Assembly: GCA_032622095.1 (NCBI GenBank)
Contig: CP136068.1
Coordinates: forward strand, 120,267,509 to 120,331,508
Source: Siphonodentalium dalli
Taxonomy: Eukaryota > Mollusca > Scaphopoda > Gadilida > Siphonodentaliidae
Length of the DNA stretch: 64,000 nucleotides
Direction: 5' to 3'
Shown: in pieces, positions 1 to 10,815 of the stretch
Layout: the number at the start of each line of letters is the position of its first letter
Numbering within the stretch: position 1 is the first letter of the stretch
Notes under the pieces: model-generated
What the model was told of the DNA's origin: nothing
Database searches by the model: none
What the model saw: only the letters and a program-made list of their open reading frames with translations
Made by a program: the position numbers and the translations under genes

Positions 1-544
1 TGTGTTTCTGATCCGGATGTTTGCCATTGAGCCATTCATCAGCCATTGACTAATTGACAATACTGGACAGATCATACCACATACCAAGATACCACACTGG
101 TGAGACGCGTTACCAAAGAGCATTCCGGACATGGCAGCTAGCTGGGTCATAGGCCGAGTATCCACCTCCGTGACCCATGGATATGACGGTGTCTCCTAAT
201 ATCGGTATCCAGATTCAGGAGCTGGGATCCTGCACACCACCCATCCTGCAAGTCAGTGCAAGATCCAACATACCGGGGCTGTATTCTATAAAGCGTGGGG
301 GAGTGTAGTGATCGCCGAATCCGGACATTGCCGGAGTAGGAATCGAACACACCGGTCGTGGCGTAATTCCCGATTACCCGGATGAAGAAGGCTCTCTCAA
401 ATCAGACCAATACGAGAATCCAAGCTGAACACATCGCCATGTTGAACTATCTCATGCTATACATTTATTGTGACTCTTTGACTATATAAAGATATCTATA
501 ACCATAGTGAATAGTCCTTCGTTTTCACTATAATAATAATAATA
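1..544. other. Upstream DNA, nothing recognised
   Basis: No exon, RNA gene or repeat of the families described below is seen here. The short open frames have no recognisable protein features. Confidence 0.5.
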
Positions 545-1780
545 ACATCAGTAGAAGTATTCCGTAATATGGCCTATTGCCATATTGGCTGGGTGCTGGT
601 TAACTGCTATTGCTGCTGGTTTGAGGCATCGGCTGATGTTATTTTTGTGTTAATAAAGTGCATCATAAACCACCGGTAATGACTAATGAGCACAATGTAA
701 GCGAACTTCCAGAGTAAGGATAACAATTACAAAGGTGGGCCCCTGCCCGCAAATTTCAGGACTCAGAACAAGTTAAGTATTTGGTAATAGTCAGGGGTGC
801 CGGAAGAGGGGGGGCAGCTGACCCCCTGCCCTTGACCAAGGGGGGCGAGCGGGGGCAGGACTTGCCCTTTTTCTGGAGACAGAAAATGCTTTTTGTGTGT
901 TTAATCTCGTGTTTTTATAGCAAAATGTGACTTTGTTGGTCCAAATACCACCAATTTCACAAGGAATATTAATTTTTTGTCAATTTTATCACAAAACGGC
1001 CATAAAAACCGACAAATACCTTTAAAATAGGGATTTTTGCCACAATGAATTTATGGTTATTTTCCCGAGTTTGCGGAGAAAATGCCCTTTTTTGCGGAAA
1101 AGTGCCCTTTTTGTAGGCTCTGCCCCCCCCCCCTGCCCTTGGATGCTTCCGGCGCCCCTGGTAATAGTTAATTTTATTTAGCAGTCACCACACTATAAGC
1201 GATAGCCTGTACTAGTAACATCTAAGTATACTTATACAAACAAAGTATACTTGCTGCAAATGACACCGCCGAGAATATCGCTGATTAAAATGCCGTAGGT
1301 TCCCTGATTTCGAGAGAATGTCAATCAACTCCCCTTTGGTCCAGTGAGATTCAAGGGCGAGGGCATTCAGTTCACTGACAGTCAGCCCATTTCAAAGACG
1401 TAGTGCCGCCTTTCTTGTAGAAATATACAACGATGTCGGCATAAGTTCAAAGCTGCAGTGCCGCCATCATGGCGCCATGCAATTTGAAGAATATACAATG
1501 ACTCGAAGAGTAACCATGTCATCAAATGAACTGCCGGCTGTTTGCAACATATACTAGTAGTACTCAAGTTGTCGGAATCTCTTTGATACATGATCAAATG
1601 TTGTTAACCCCTCGGTTGTATATTAAACTGTGTAAAACAATCAGGGTATTCAACAATAACCGGCATTTTCCCGTGAACGTCCGAAATAAATAACGCAGAT
1701 TAATCGACGACGGAAATGGAAATCGGATTATCGGTTTTATCAACGGTTCATCGATTATACGATTAATCGTGGCACCCCTA
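545..1780 (-). mobile_element. hAT-like non-autonomous element, family A copy 1, interrupted
   Basis: The right end (about 1761-1780) reads CGATTAATCGTGGCACCCCT, the reverse complement of the left end of a second copy at 45742. Internal stretches (about 550-640 and 1260-1600) match that copy in the opposite orientation. The left end is truncated or diverged: no terminal repeat is visible near 545. A separate MITE (792-1160) is inserted inside. No transposase is readable, so a non-autonomous or decayed element is inferred. The superfamily call rests on the AGGGGTGCC-type terminus. Confidence 0.6.
792..1160. mobile_element. hAT-type MITE with perfect 8-bp target duplication
   Basis: Ends are CAGGGGTGCCGGAAG and its near-perfect reverse complement CTTCCGGCGCCCCTG. 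The element is flanked by identical 8-bp duplications GTAATAGT at 784-791 and 1161-1168. An 8-bp duplication with a CAGGGGTG terminus is the hAT signature. The 369-bp interior holds runs of G and C and no gene. It sits inside the family A repeat, so it is the younger insertion. Confidence 0.88.
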
Positions 1781-2900
1781 TATTGTACGGCCTTGCAAAT
1801 TAGGGGGTTTCATATCGAATCTCGAATCAAATGGGCAAAAGATTAGAAATCGCATCAAATCTTGAATCAAATTGTTGTCTCGAGTGTATCAAGAGGGAAT
1901 ATATATGGAACAATCTGGAGAACACTTAAATCAGTAACCGTATTGAATCTAAACATCATACAAATCAGAGACCGTCAATGGATATTGAACTATCGAACCA
2001 TATTAATGCATCTTATAGTATGAAATAGACCATCTACCACTGATGTGATGATACATGAAGCAACAAGAAAGACAGTATTGCCAAAATATGCATGCAACTC
2101 ATTTTTGTCACAAATACAGATGGCTGTGACTGCAATTAGTGATGAATGGGGAGTAACTGTTTAATGTGATTCCGAACTGTCGGCGAACTTTGTCAGTCTC
2201 TGCAAAGTATACTGAAGTCAGCCATTTGTATAATTTTGAACTCCTTGACCTGTTGTAGTATACGAAGGGGAGGCTGGCGAAGTTTACCAAATGATTGCAT
2301 GTAATTCTCTTGTGAACCAGCTGTGTGGTGCGCAATTCTGGAATCTGGCAGTCTTTATTACAGAGATTATGCAGTCTATTTATAGATCATTTGCGACACT
2401 GTTATTTGAAGTTTGAAGTTTTTATTAATAGCTCATGACAAAACATACATATCACATTTGGCCATAAATTATAATAATAACAATAATGATGAAATCGTAA
2501 TTAAATGTAAATACAATAACATGTGAGTGACAGGTGATCAGAAATCTAGATTGAAAAATGTCATATCAACTTCTCTTTTTTTTGGTCCTTTTTTTTTATG
2601 ATAAACACATGTACAAAAAAAACAAAAACAAGTATGTGTTGTTAGCATCGTGAATCTCTTCGCAACCTCAAGGCCCGGGATGACACAGTAAGGCTCAAAT
2701 TTATTGAGGTAATTTTGCTATTTACACGTGGCTTTTTCGCCATGATATGGTTCTTTTAATTTAACGATCTTGAGTGCACATTGATGCACGCAGGATAGCC
2801 ATTAGTGATGGCTCCTGATCTGAGGGTGTGTCCAGTGCAGTGTCATCCCTGGACGTGACACTGATCTTGCAATATAGCATCGATTGTCGATAAGTGATAC
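1781..2900. other. Intergenic or first-intron DNA, no gene seen
   Basis: AT-rich sequence with homopolymer T and A runs around 2573-2630. Open frames are short and show no family motif. No splice-compatible coding segment was found. Confidence 0.5.
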
Positions 2901-2982
2901 TCATATAGTACTGGGATTGCAGTTGACAATACATGGTACAACCCATACCATGTTGGGTTCGAATCCTGACCATGTTCAAGGC

Positions 2983-3362
2983 GTACCCTACTGGACACAA
3001 CAAGTGTCCATTGGCACCGCGGTGTATTTGCCGTTCAGCCACGGTGTCAGAGTTTGTAACTGCAGTTGATCACCGCGGCCGAACGGCATGTACACTGCGG
3101 CCAAACGGCAAGTACACCTTGGTCGAAAGGAAACTACAACGCGACCGAATGGCATGTACACCGTGGTTAGATTTCTGGTTTGTATCGTCTTTTTCAGTTT
3201 AATGAACGTACACCACGGCAACTACACCATGGCTGAATGGCAAGTACACCGCGGCCCAACTGTAGCTAGCCGGTGGAGCTGCGGTGTAGTTGCATTTCGG
3301 CCGCGGTGGCAACGCTAACCACACCGCGGTTAAGTGGACACTTGTTTTGTCCAGCAGGGTAC
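2983..3362. mobile_element. Short foldback element built of CCGCGG-type words
   Basis: Terminal inverted repeats of about 28 nt: GTACCCTACTGGACACAACA at the left and its imperfect reverse complement ending at 3362 on the right. The interior repeats variants of 'CACCGCGGCCGAA' and 'GGCAAGTACACC' on both strands. Just outside the left end (about 2955-2966) is GGTTCGAATCC, a perfect tRNA B-box. Outside the right end (about 3385-3404, minus strand) is TAGCTCAGTTGATCAG, an A-box. The flank may therefore be tRNA-derived SINE DNA, though the two boxes face opposite ways. Confidence 0.6.
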
Positions 3363-3435
3363 ATAGCTCACAGATTGTCCCACTGATCAACTGAGCTACA
3401 TCTGCTCCTCTTATAAGTACCGTATGTAGCATGTG

Positions 3436-3739
3436 TGCTTTGGATACTTAAAGCCATGGTTGGCCTTGGTTGTAGGTCATAACTTAGAAATAAAAGTTAA
3501 CAAATTATGAGCATGTTATCATATTCTCAAGAATATACTAATAGTATAGCATAATGATAGTATGAATGCAATATTATCATTTGTTTATATACAATGTAAC
3601 ACATTTAAAGAGTGTGTGATAAGCTAAACACTCAACACCTTGGAAATAGTTTTTGGGAGAGTGATTCACGGTGACCCATTCAACACTGAAATTTTGAGTG
3701 GGGAGGATTATCGAGCACTATACTGGTATGAGGAGAGGT
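3436..3739. repeat. Dispersed repeat C, copy 1
   Basis: Shares a block with copies near 7610-7983 and 54975-55315: 'AGTGATTCACGGTGACCCA' followed by 'TTCAACAC', a segment ending in 'GCGAGCACTATAC', and an upstream part with 'ATAATGATAGTATGAATG'. This copy lacks the 3' portion carrying 'GGTGTTGAGTGTTTTG'. No coding capacity. Confidence 0.7.
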
Positions 3740-3950
3740 GAGATGTTAATCTCCAGGGAAGATCACCGTCAACGAATAATCCTTCGTTTGAAATGGTCTA
3801 CTAGTTTCGGATTGGTATTATCCTTCGTCAGGACCTGTGGGTGTGAGAAAAGTAGCTTGCTGACTCCGTTTATATAGCCCTTGGTGTGGCATCCTTCCAT
3901 GTGATTGGTTGAAACCGTTAAGGTGAAGGGGTTGTGAGTATGGTTCACTA

Positions 3951-4225
3951 TTGTGGTTCACTGAGTGGGGGAATAGTCGTGGTTCACTAATATGGTTCGC
4001 TCATGTTGGTTCCATTTCTGGTTCACTGTGGTTCTATAATATGTTTCACTCATGTTGGTTCCATATATGGTTCACTAATATGGTTCACTATGTGGTTTCC
4101 ATATCTGGTTCACTCAGTGGTTCACTCCCTTATATGGTGGTGTTAAAAAATAATAGTATCTTAGCCTATTTTGTGTGGTTCACTGGGGCGTGGACTATTG
4201 TGGTTCACTTCTTAATTTGTTGTCG
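3951..4225. repeat. Degenerate tandem repeat of TGGTTCACT words
   Basis: Imperfect iteration of 'ATGGTTCACTAATATGGTTC' and 'GTTGGTTCCATATCTGGTTC' with variable spacing. The 98-codon frame over it is rich in Gly-Ser-Leu-Trp only because of the repeat and is not a gene. Confidence 0.75.
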
Positions 4226-4358
4226 TTCACTCATTTTTGTGAGCTGAAACTACCGTTTTTGAGAACAAGGAACAAACTAAGTGCACTGGCCAGACACCAG
4301 ATAATGGTCTGGAACCTGCCATATATACACAAAGGCAGATATATCCACAGACATTATT

Positions 4359-4579
4359 AATCTGTATAAAGCCATTGGCAACAAGACAGCAAAGGAAATA
4401 ATACTGAACACAGTCCAGCTTCCTAGAATTATGCGCTTCCAAAAGGAGTAAGCCCCAAAGGACTAACCGCCAATACACCACCAGGGAAAGCCCCCATCCC
4501 GGACATAACCAGAGAACACTTCAACGAGATCCTGTATGATTGTATGGAGATAGTTAATGTCATCACAGACTCATTATAA
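4359..4579 (+). pseudogene. Decayed coding remnant, possibly hAT/ZMYM-like transposase C-terminal part
   Basis: A frame from 4359 reads Asn-Leu-Tyr-Lys-Ala-Ile-Gly, then Val-Gln-Leu-Pro-Arg-Ile and hits a stop at 4449-4451. After a frame change the text continues with Arg-Glu-His-Phe-Asn-Glu-Ile-Leu to a stop at 4577-4579. The Leu-Pro-Arg motif followed about 40 residues later by a hydrophobic helix resembles the C-terminal part of hAT-type or ZMYM-like domesticated transposases. The match is from memory of the motif and is weak. At least one frameshift is needed. Confidence 0.3.
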
Positions 4580-4894
4580 CATTATCTCCGCTGCAAACAT
4601 GACAGACAACACTTGTCGCATTGGACTGCAACCAAGTCAGTCACAGTATATCCCAGTCTGGGTGAACGTCGACTCTATATTCAATGTTGTAATGAATATT
4701 TAGGTATGAGTTTACTCAGACTGAGTATATCCAACCTTACATACTAAATCATTGATATACTGACCAGGGACTCAAATAATGACACAAACACCAAAGTCTG
4801 CGAAATTAGGGAAACATACTTTACATTTTACTCAGAATGCTATTTCCTTATGACTTGAATAGGAAGGACTTTTTAGTCACCTCTCTTCTCACAC

Positions 4895-5475
4895 TATTCC
4901 GGTATGTTGTAAACAACATGGTGGAGGTATTAACCCTTTCAGTGCCAGGTCCGATTTTTGTATCAACCCATATACCCTGTGCCAATGCATTCTCTTATAT
5001 ATGCGAGTCGACCATAGGTCGCCTCGCATATATAAGAGAATGCATTGGCCTAACAATTTTTCATCATTTGTTATTAATTTTTACAATTTTTTACCATTTT
5101 AATAATTTTTTCTTATATTCTTTAACAGACTTATTTTGTAGGTTTAGTGTCAGGGAATCTTACGTTTTTCATGGGCATCAAAATTATTACTATGAATACT
5201 TGGTGATAGTTTTGAGTTATAACATGCCCCTAAGGTTTTATCCAGTTTGTTTTTAAATTCGCTATTGCATGCTTAAGCATACCCCAAAAAAATTCAACCC
5301 AAAAAAATCTAAAAAAAAAAAAAAAATTTTTTTTTTTAATTTTTAACTTTTTTTTAGGGCCGATTTTACAGACCGTAAATTAGGGCCGATGAGATCGGCC
5401 CCTGGCACTGAAAGGGTTAACGAAGTTCAATTAATGGGATCTCCTTGGTGTTGATTTTTTTGCTTATTGGTTGAA
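4895..5475. repeat. Dispersed repeat C, copy split by a TTAA element
   Basis: 4905-4929 carries 'GTTGTAAACAACATGG' and 5421-5475 carries the continuation (ATTAATGGGATCTCC...GGTGTTGA). In the other copies (7890-7983, 55240-55300) these two parts are contiguous. The intervening 4930-5420 is the TTAA-flanked MITE, which gives the insertion order. Confidence 0.65.
4930..5420. mobile_element. piggyBac-type MITE 1 (TIR CCCTTTCAGTGCCAGG)
   Basis: Flanked by TTAA at 4930-4933 and 5417-5420 and bounded by CCCTTTCAGTGCCAGG and its reverse complement. TTAA target duplication and CCCTT termini are the piggyBac hallmark. At 4979-5049 it holds a near-perfect hairpin beginning TGCCAATGCATTCTCTTATA with an ATA loop. 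The right half contains GGCCGAT repeats and A/T runs. Confidence 0.85.
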
Positions 5476-5765
5476 GTTATTGCACACTCTTTATGCACTG
5501 TAAAATAATTTGACTTTTGTTTACATAACACTAGAGTACGAACTTGACGAAAATATACTATTTACATGATATTAATGATTGGTATAAGAACAAATTATGT
5601 TTATATTTAATATTCTTTCTGTTTTAATATGGTGGTTTTGATGGATGCGACTATTTTAATTTTCCCCCGAAAAAAATAATTGGGGGGACTATAGAAATGA
5701 GGCGACTTACAATTAGCTGATTATTTTGTTATCTGGATGATAACTAAAGTTACGATTATCCAATT
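5476..5765. other. AT-rich spacer
   Basis: No gene or recognised repeat. Confidence 0.45.
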
Positions 5766-6214
5766 CCTTTCAAATTTAGTTTGTGGTTCGGTCTGACAGT
5801 TGGAACCAAATTTAGTTTGTGGTTCGGTCTGACAGTTGGAACCATTTAGTTTGTGGTTCGGTCTGACAGTTGGAACCAAATTTAGTTTGTGGTTCGGTCT
5901 GACAGTTGGAACCAAATTTAGTTTGTGGTTCGGTCTGACAGTTGGAACCATTTAGTTTGTGGTTCGGTATGACAGTTGGAACCATTTAGTTTGTGGTTGA
6001 GTCTGACAGTTGGAACCAAATTTAGTTTGTGGTTCGGTCTGACAGTTGGAACCAAATTTAGTTTGTGGTTCGGTCTGACAGTTGGAACCATTTAGTTTGT
6101 GGTTCAGTCTGACAGTTGGAACCATTTAGTTTGTGGTTCGGTCTGACAGTTTGTGGTTCGGTCTGACAGTTGGAACCATTTAGTTTGTGGTTCGGTCTGA
6201 CAGTTGGAACCAAA
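5766..6214. repeat. Minisatellite of 34- and 36-nt units
   Basis: About a dozen tandem copies of a unit containing 'TTTGTGGTTCGGTCTGACAG' and 'TTGGAACCA'. Two unit lengths alternate, differing by two A residues (ACCATTTAG versus ACCAAATTTAG), plus one shortened copy near 6139-6160. The minus-strand open frame (12-residue repeat) exists only because 36-nt units keep phase. Confidence 0.92.
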
Positions 6215-6502
6215 GTTTGTTTGATAGATTGTTCCAAGAATAAAATTATTCGTTTCTAAAAAGACACCTGTCAAAATAAAGCCATTTTATGCGGGGAGGG
6301 CGGAAGCAATTGTGGCAGGTACCATTGCAGGTCTTTGTGACTCGTGGAGGCACATATCAACTGTTACAGAAGACTACATGTATGTCTGCCGTCATTCTCC
6401 ATGTAATCAATCCTCTTGGGGGATAAGCCATGGTCTTGCTGTTTTGTCTTGGTGATTTGGTAACTATTAAATGTATGATGAATGTTCTGTCTATTCCACC
6501 AG

Positions 6503-6626
6503 GATATGTTGGTTAGCCAAGATACCTCCGATGATTGCTATAAGAAACACAAAATAAGCACAGAAGGAATTCACAAATTTGTTTCAGCAAGGAATCTAAC
6601 TACCTTGCTGGATTCTCTTTCACCAG
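6503..6626 (+). CDS. GTF3C4: GTF3C4 homologue, first exon seen in the window (internal exon)
   Basis: GTF3C4 (TFIIIC90) is a nuclear TFIIIC subunit that helps recruit RNA polymerase III. This 124-nt exon follows the acceptor ATTCCACCAG and ends at the donor CACCAG|GTATTT. It reads from Asp-Met-Leu-Val-Ser to Leu-Ser-Pro and leaves one base (G) that combines with CT of the next exon to give Ala. It is not the start of the protein: it opens with an acceptor in phase 0, and its position relative to the Leu-Asp-Arg motif in the next exon matches a point about 130-160 residues into the vertebrate protein. On its own it is weakly conserved; the call rests on exact phase with exon 2. Confidence 0.7.
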
Positions 6627-7292
6627 GTATTTTACAATTTATTAGTATTGCCAAAAACTCCAATAACATTCCTTGCACTTTAATGTAGCAGTATAAATAC
6701 ATTTATGTTTTAACTCATTTCACACGAACAAACATAAATGATTTATAGAATAACTACCACAAATTATAGAAACGAATGTTTTAATCCAGAAATTCAGGTT
6801 TTACATCATTTGCTTCAAATAAATTGTGCACATCATATATATATTATCATTATATAATCACAAAAAGACATGTAATCATATAAACATGTATCATACAATG
6901 AAACTAACTTTTGCAATATATATTCTCATATATATTGATTGTCAACCTTTTCAAAAGCCAATATAATCGAATAATTATCTACTTTACTAAATTGGGGTGG
7001 GAGGGTGGACCAACCATGCACCTTAGAAGCTGAACGTAGAATGAGCGCTAAAATATTTTTTTTCATTCAAGCACACTTTAAATCAATGGAGAAACCTGTG
7101 CTCAATCTATTCAATATCAATCAATGCTTATCACGCATGAATCACTGTCGCCGACACCCAGATATACCCCATCGATTTAACCCACGTCCATCTAATATTT
7201 TCCATTAACACCCTTATCTCCAAATAATTCTTCGTTGTACTTCAATAAAGTAATATAGCTTCAATCATACTGATCTGAATAAATAAATGAAA
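6627..7292. other. Intron 1, 5' part, nothing recognised
   Basis: Very AT-rich single-copy-looking sequence with no recognised repeat. Confidence 0.5.
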
Positions 7293-7576
7293 TTAACCCT
7301 TTCAGTACCAGGGGCCGATCTCATCGGCCCTAATTTACGGTCTGTAAAATCGGCCCTAAAAAAATTTTTTTTTTTTTTTTTTTTTAGATAATTAAAAAAA
7401 TTATTAAAATTGTAAAAAATTGTAAAAAATAATAACAAATGATGAAATTTTTTTAGGCCAATGCATTCTCTTATATATGCGAGGCGACCTATGGTCGACT
7501 CGCATATATAAGAGAATGCATTGGCACAGGGTATATGGGTTGATACAAAAAAGGGACCTGGCACTCAAAGGGTTAA
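7293..7576. mobile_element. piggyBac-type MITE 2, inverted and internally deleted relative to MITE 1
   Basis: TTAA at 7293-7296 and 7573-7576, termini CCCTTTCAGTACCAGG and CCTGGCACTCAAAGGG. It carries the same hairpin (about 7455-7526) in the opposite orientation and the GGCCGAT block near the left end. It is about 200 bp shorter than MITE 1, with the loss in the A/T-rich middle. Confidence 0.85.
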
Positions 7577-7609
7577 ATGAATTTAGTAATAATAATCATT
7601 ATAATTTTG

Positions 7610-7983
7610 CTTAAAGGCACTGATGGCCTTTCTTGGAGGTTATAATTTAGAATTTATAAGTTATTATAAATTATGAATTTCCTCCAGAATAGTATAGCAT
7701 AATGATAGTATGAATATGATATTACCCACAAAACACACTTTGTGTGTACTGAACATTTGTTTATATTCAACATGGAAAGTGTGTGAAATAAGTAAATCAC
7801 TGAACACTTTGGCGAAATTTTGGGGGAGTGATTCACGGTCACCCATTCAACACCTAAATCTTGAATGGCAAGGATTAGCGAGCGCTATATCGGTAAGTTG
7901 TAAACAATAATATAGTGTCGATTTTAACCAAAGTTTGATTAATAGGGTCTCCAAGGTGTTGAGTGTTTTGCGTATCATCACTG
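7610..7983. repeat. Dispersed repeat C, copy 3 (most complete)
   Basis: Contains the block ATAATGATAGTATGAATATG, AGTGATTCACGGTCACCCA, GTTGTAAACAA and the end CCAAGGTGTTGAGTGTTTTG. The last motif is an approximate inverted copy of an internal 'AAATCACTGAACACTTTGG' segment, so the unit could fold back. No protein. Confidence 0.7.
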
Positions 7984-8025
7984 TTTGTAGTAAAGATAAT
8001 AATAATTTAAAACTGTTTCTCTGAA

Positions 8026-8426
8026 TTAACCCTTTACCCAACAAACCGGCCAAAACCGGCCAAATAAAGCTTCAACAGCCTAAAATATCTTCGGTCTGTC
8101 TCAATAGAACCATACAAATATGGATATCATTGGAACCGGCTCATTGACCACATTGTGATGGTTACAGTTATGCCCTGTGCCAATGCATTCTCTTATATAT
8201 GCGAGTCGACCATAGGTCGCCTCGCATATATAAGAGAATGCATTGGCCTAAATAAAAACTTTTTTTTAACACTTTTTATCATTTTTTCTTACATTCTTTA
8301 ACAATTTTATAATTTTTAATGTGTTAAGCCAATGCATTCTCTTATATATGCGAGGCGACCTATGGTCGACTCGCATATATAAGAGAATGCATTGGCACAG
8401 GGCCCTTCTGTTGGGTAAAGGGTTAA
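8026..8426. mobile_element. piggyBac-type MITE 3 with two hairpins (TIR CCCTTTACCCAACA)
   Basis: TTAA at 8026-8029 and 8423-8426. The termini CCCTTTACCCAACA and TGTTGGGTAAAGGG differ from MITEs 1 and 2, yet it contains two copies of the same hairpin (about 8176-8246 and 8331-8398) in opposite orientation. A near-identical copy lies at 60663-61042. Confidence 0.88.
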
Positions 8427-8481
8427 TACTCCCCGTTCTTTTACAGAAATGATTCCCTAATTTTAACTTTTTTTTTTACAG

Positions 8482-8599
8482 CTGAAGCACCTCTTGTCAA
8501 ACTGGACCGAACTCTGAACCCTGAGTCCACTCTTATTGGCTGTACAACAGGTTACAAAGAGGCAGCATGGTCACCTAGCATCACTCACTTCAATAACAG
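8482..8599 (+). CDS. GTF3C4: GTF3C4 homologue, exon 2 (propeller region)
   Basis: The exon follows a strong pyrimidine tract and TTTTACAG and ends at AACAG|GTAAGG. It reads Leu-Asp-Arg-Thr-Leu-Asn-Pro, then Gly-Tyr-Lys-Glu-Ala-Ala-Trp-Ser-Pro. Both the Leu-Asp-Arg-x-x-Asn-Pro and the (F/Y)-K-x-x-x-W-S-P patterns are hallmarks of the GTF3C4 N-terminal propeller as I know the vertebrate protein. It enters with two bases (Ala completed with exon 1) and leaves with AG, giving Arg across the next junction. This exon is one of the best identifiers of the gene. Confidence 0.88.
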
Positions 8600-8870
8600 G
8601 TAAGGCTAAAAGCATAATATAATGGTCGCCTAAAAACCCTCTCCCTTATAATGTGAGGTTACAAATAGACAGCTTGGTTGCTTTATAGCAACACTCATTT
8701 CATGTGACGTTGCAAGCATAAAATATTGTTGCCTTAAAAACCAACTCCCTCAACAGGTGAGGTTACGTTTTAACTTGCCAACCAGATCTGAAGGATCATT
8801 TTGAGCAGTTGGAGCATGTTTCGCAACCAAATCAACTTACCAATAGACCCATTTCCATAACAGGTGGTAA

Positions 8871-9094
8871 TTAATCCTTCCATGACTAGAGCTTCCAGAT
8901 ATTTTGTGAAAACTGTGTGCCAATGCATTCTCTTATATATGCGAGCCTCACATATATAAGAGAATACATTGGCCTAACAATATTTACCATGACCTCTTAT
9001 ATATACGAGCCTTGCGAGGCTCCCTATGGGAGACTCGCATATATAAGAGAATGCATTGGCACAGGGTCTTTAATGCAGCTCATGAAAGGGTTAA
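8871..9094. mobile_element. piggyBac-type MITE 4
   Basis: TTAA at 8871-8874 and 9091-9094, left end TCCTTCCATGAC and right end GTCATGAAAGGG-like. Two degenerate hairpins (about 8917-8974 and 8995-9061); the first has lost its apical segment. Confidence 0.75.
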
Positions 9095-9617
9095 ATACTA
9101 TGGTAGCCTAGACACAACTACTTCCCTTAAATATTATGTAATACATAGACTGGTTCTGTGAGGTTTCCATAGACATACGGTATGATGTCTACTCATCGGG
9201 AACTTTATAGATATTTGAAATTGAACACATTGAACCAGTTCAAGAAGGCTTCAGAAGACAAATTGAAAATTTGCGGCCACAGACCTGGAAGTTAGGATGG
9301 TAAAATACTGGAATTGATACCACTGTATAAAGTGACACATATTCCAAATAATTGGGGAATATCTTTTGAATAAATATACAAGATGAACAATTAGAAAAAT
9401 GGTAATATTGAAATGTTTCATTTGCTGCTGAACACTGAAAATTAACATGTTGAAACTTTCAAGCTGATATCTACTGTAATGGCCCACTTAATCTTCGAAC
9501 CCCCAGATAATTTTATATAAAATATATGCCATATTATATACCATTTGAAAGAGGAAGATACAAAACTCTCTACTATCAACTTATTCGGTGTAATAAACTG
9601 TGAACATGTCGTTTTTA
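9095..9617. other. Intron 2 segment, nothing recognised
   Basis: AT-rich sequence without gene or known repeat. Confidence 0.5.
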
Positions 9618-10330
9618 TTAGCTTACCTGAGACAAAGTCTCCGGTGGAGCTATAGTCATCACTCCTCGTCCGTCGTCCGTCCGTCCGTCCGTCTGTCTGT
9701 CCGTCCGTCTGTCCATCTGTCCGTCCGTCAACTTTAAAAAAAACATCTTCTCCTCTGAAACCATCATACCGTATTGGTTCATATTTGGTGTGGATGTTCC
9801 CTAGGTGACTCTCATTCAGATTTGTTCAAATGAGGTCACTGGGTCAAATAGTTGCGAAGCCAGGGCCATAACTCTATTCCTCCATAGTAATTCTTACAAC
9901 GACTTCTTGTTCAGAACCATTGGGCCGATTTAGCTAATATTTGGTATGGAGGGTCCTTGGGTCACTGGTGTTCAGATTTGTTCAAATGAGGTCACCCGGT
10001 CAATTAGTTTAGAAACCAGGGCCATAACTCATAGTGATTCTTACAATGACTTCTTCTAAAAAAATATTTGGCCGATTTAGCTTATATTTGGTACATAGAT
10101 ACCTTGGGTGGCTGGGGTTCAGATTTGTTCAAATGGGGTCACTGGGTCAAATAGGGGCAGAGCCAGGGACATAACTTTAAAAACAAAACATTTTATTTTT
10201 GCATTTTGACCTTTAATTTTTGTTTAGGACACATCACAGCCTCATATTTCTTACCTAGATTTTTCTTAGCATGTTCTTCATCTGTATGGATTTTGGTATT
10301 GTTTATTTAACCCCTTCCACTCTTGTTTTG
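9618..10330 (+). repeat. Interspersed repeat D, copy 1, with CCGTC microsatellite
   Basis: Begins with GGAGCTATAGTCATCACTCC and a (CCGTC/CTGTC) run at 9668-9730. It then iterates a roughly 170-nt module containing TCAGATTTGTTCAAATGAGG and CAGGGCCATAACTC about three times. Further copies are at 12480-12720 and 12850-13720, and a tail in reverse orientation at 52440-52600. This repeat type is common in bivalve genomes as I know them; no coding potential. Confidence 0.7.
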
Positions 10331-10681
10331 ATATAGAATTCATCCAAGACAGGATTACTCAAACATTTTTCATCTGATCAACACCAAATTTGGTATATGA
10401 ATTTTTGACACTTATATACAGATCAAGTTAAAATATGGGTTTGATCCGATATATTTTAACAGAGTTTATAATTCAGACCTCTTTGCTATGCACTATTAAT
10501 TTTTAAGAGAACACTGAAGCCTGCATTATTGAAAAAGCCAATTTATCATAGTGTGGTCACCCGATATTCTTGCTTCAGACTGCTTGCTTCAGACCAGTTT
10601 GCCATCTGTCATTACATGACATGACATTAGCTAAACAACTATTCTACCAGTCTACAATGAATAGTCCATTGTTCATTTCTC

Positions 10682-10815
10682 CAAGCCTGGACATAGTGTG
10701 TCTGACATTTGCAGAATGAAGTCCCCAGATGGTGAATTTAGTGTTGCTACCCCATACAGCAGGCTAGCATCACCAAATACACCCTCAATTACCTTATTCT
10801 GCTTAGGCCTCATCT
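10682..10815. mobile_element. Palindromic hAT-type MITE family B, left half only
   Basis: Starts CAAGCCTGGACATAGTGTGT and continues through CATTTGCAGAATGAAGTCCC, ending about where the central unique part would begin (TCATCTTCTGGGA). Confidence 0.7.

Noticed and set aside
2108-2335. 75-codon minus-strand frame
   Set aside because: Looks protein-like in composition but has no motif I can name and no splice context.
4837-5256. 139-codon plus-strand open frame
   Set aside because: It runs across repeat C into a TTAA MITE and through its hairpin; the peptide encodes the repeat arms, not a protein family.
5766-6214. Regular short repeats suggesting a CRISPR array
   Set aside because: The units are contiguous with no unique spacers, and the context is an animal-type intron-rich locus.
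9668-9730. CCGTC/CTGTC run as an independent microsatellite feature
   Set aside because: It is an internal part of repeat D and recurs in the other copies, so it is not listed separately.
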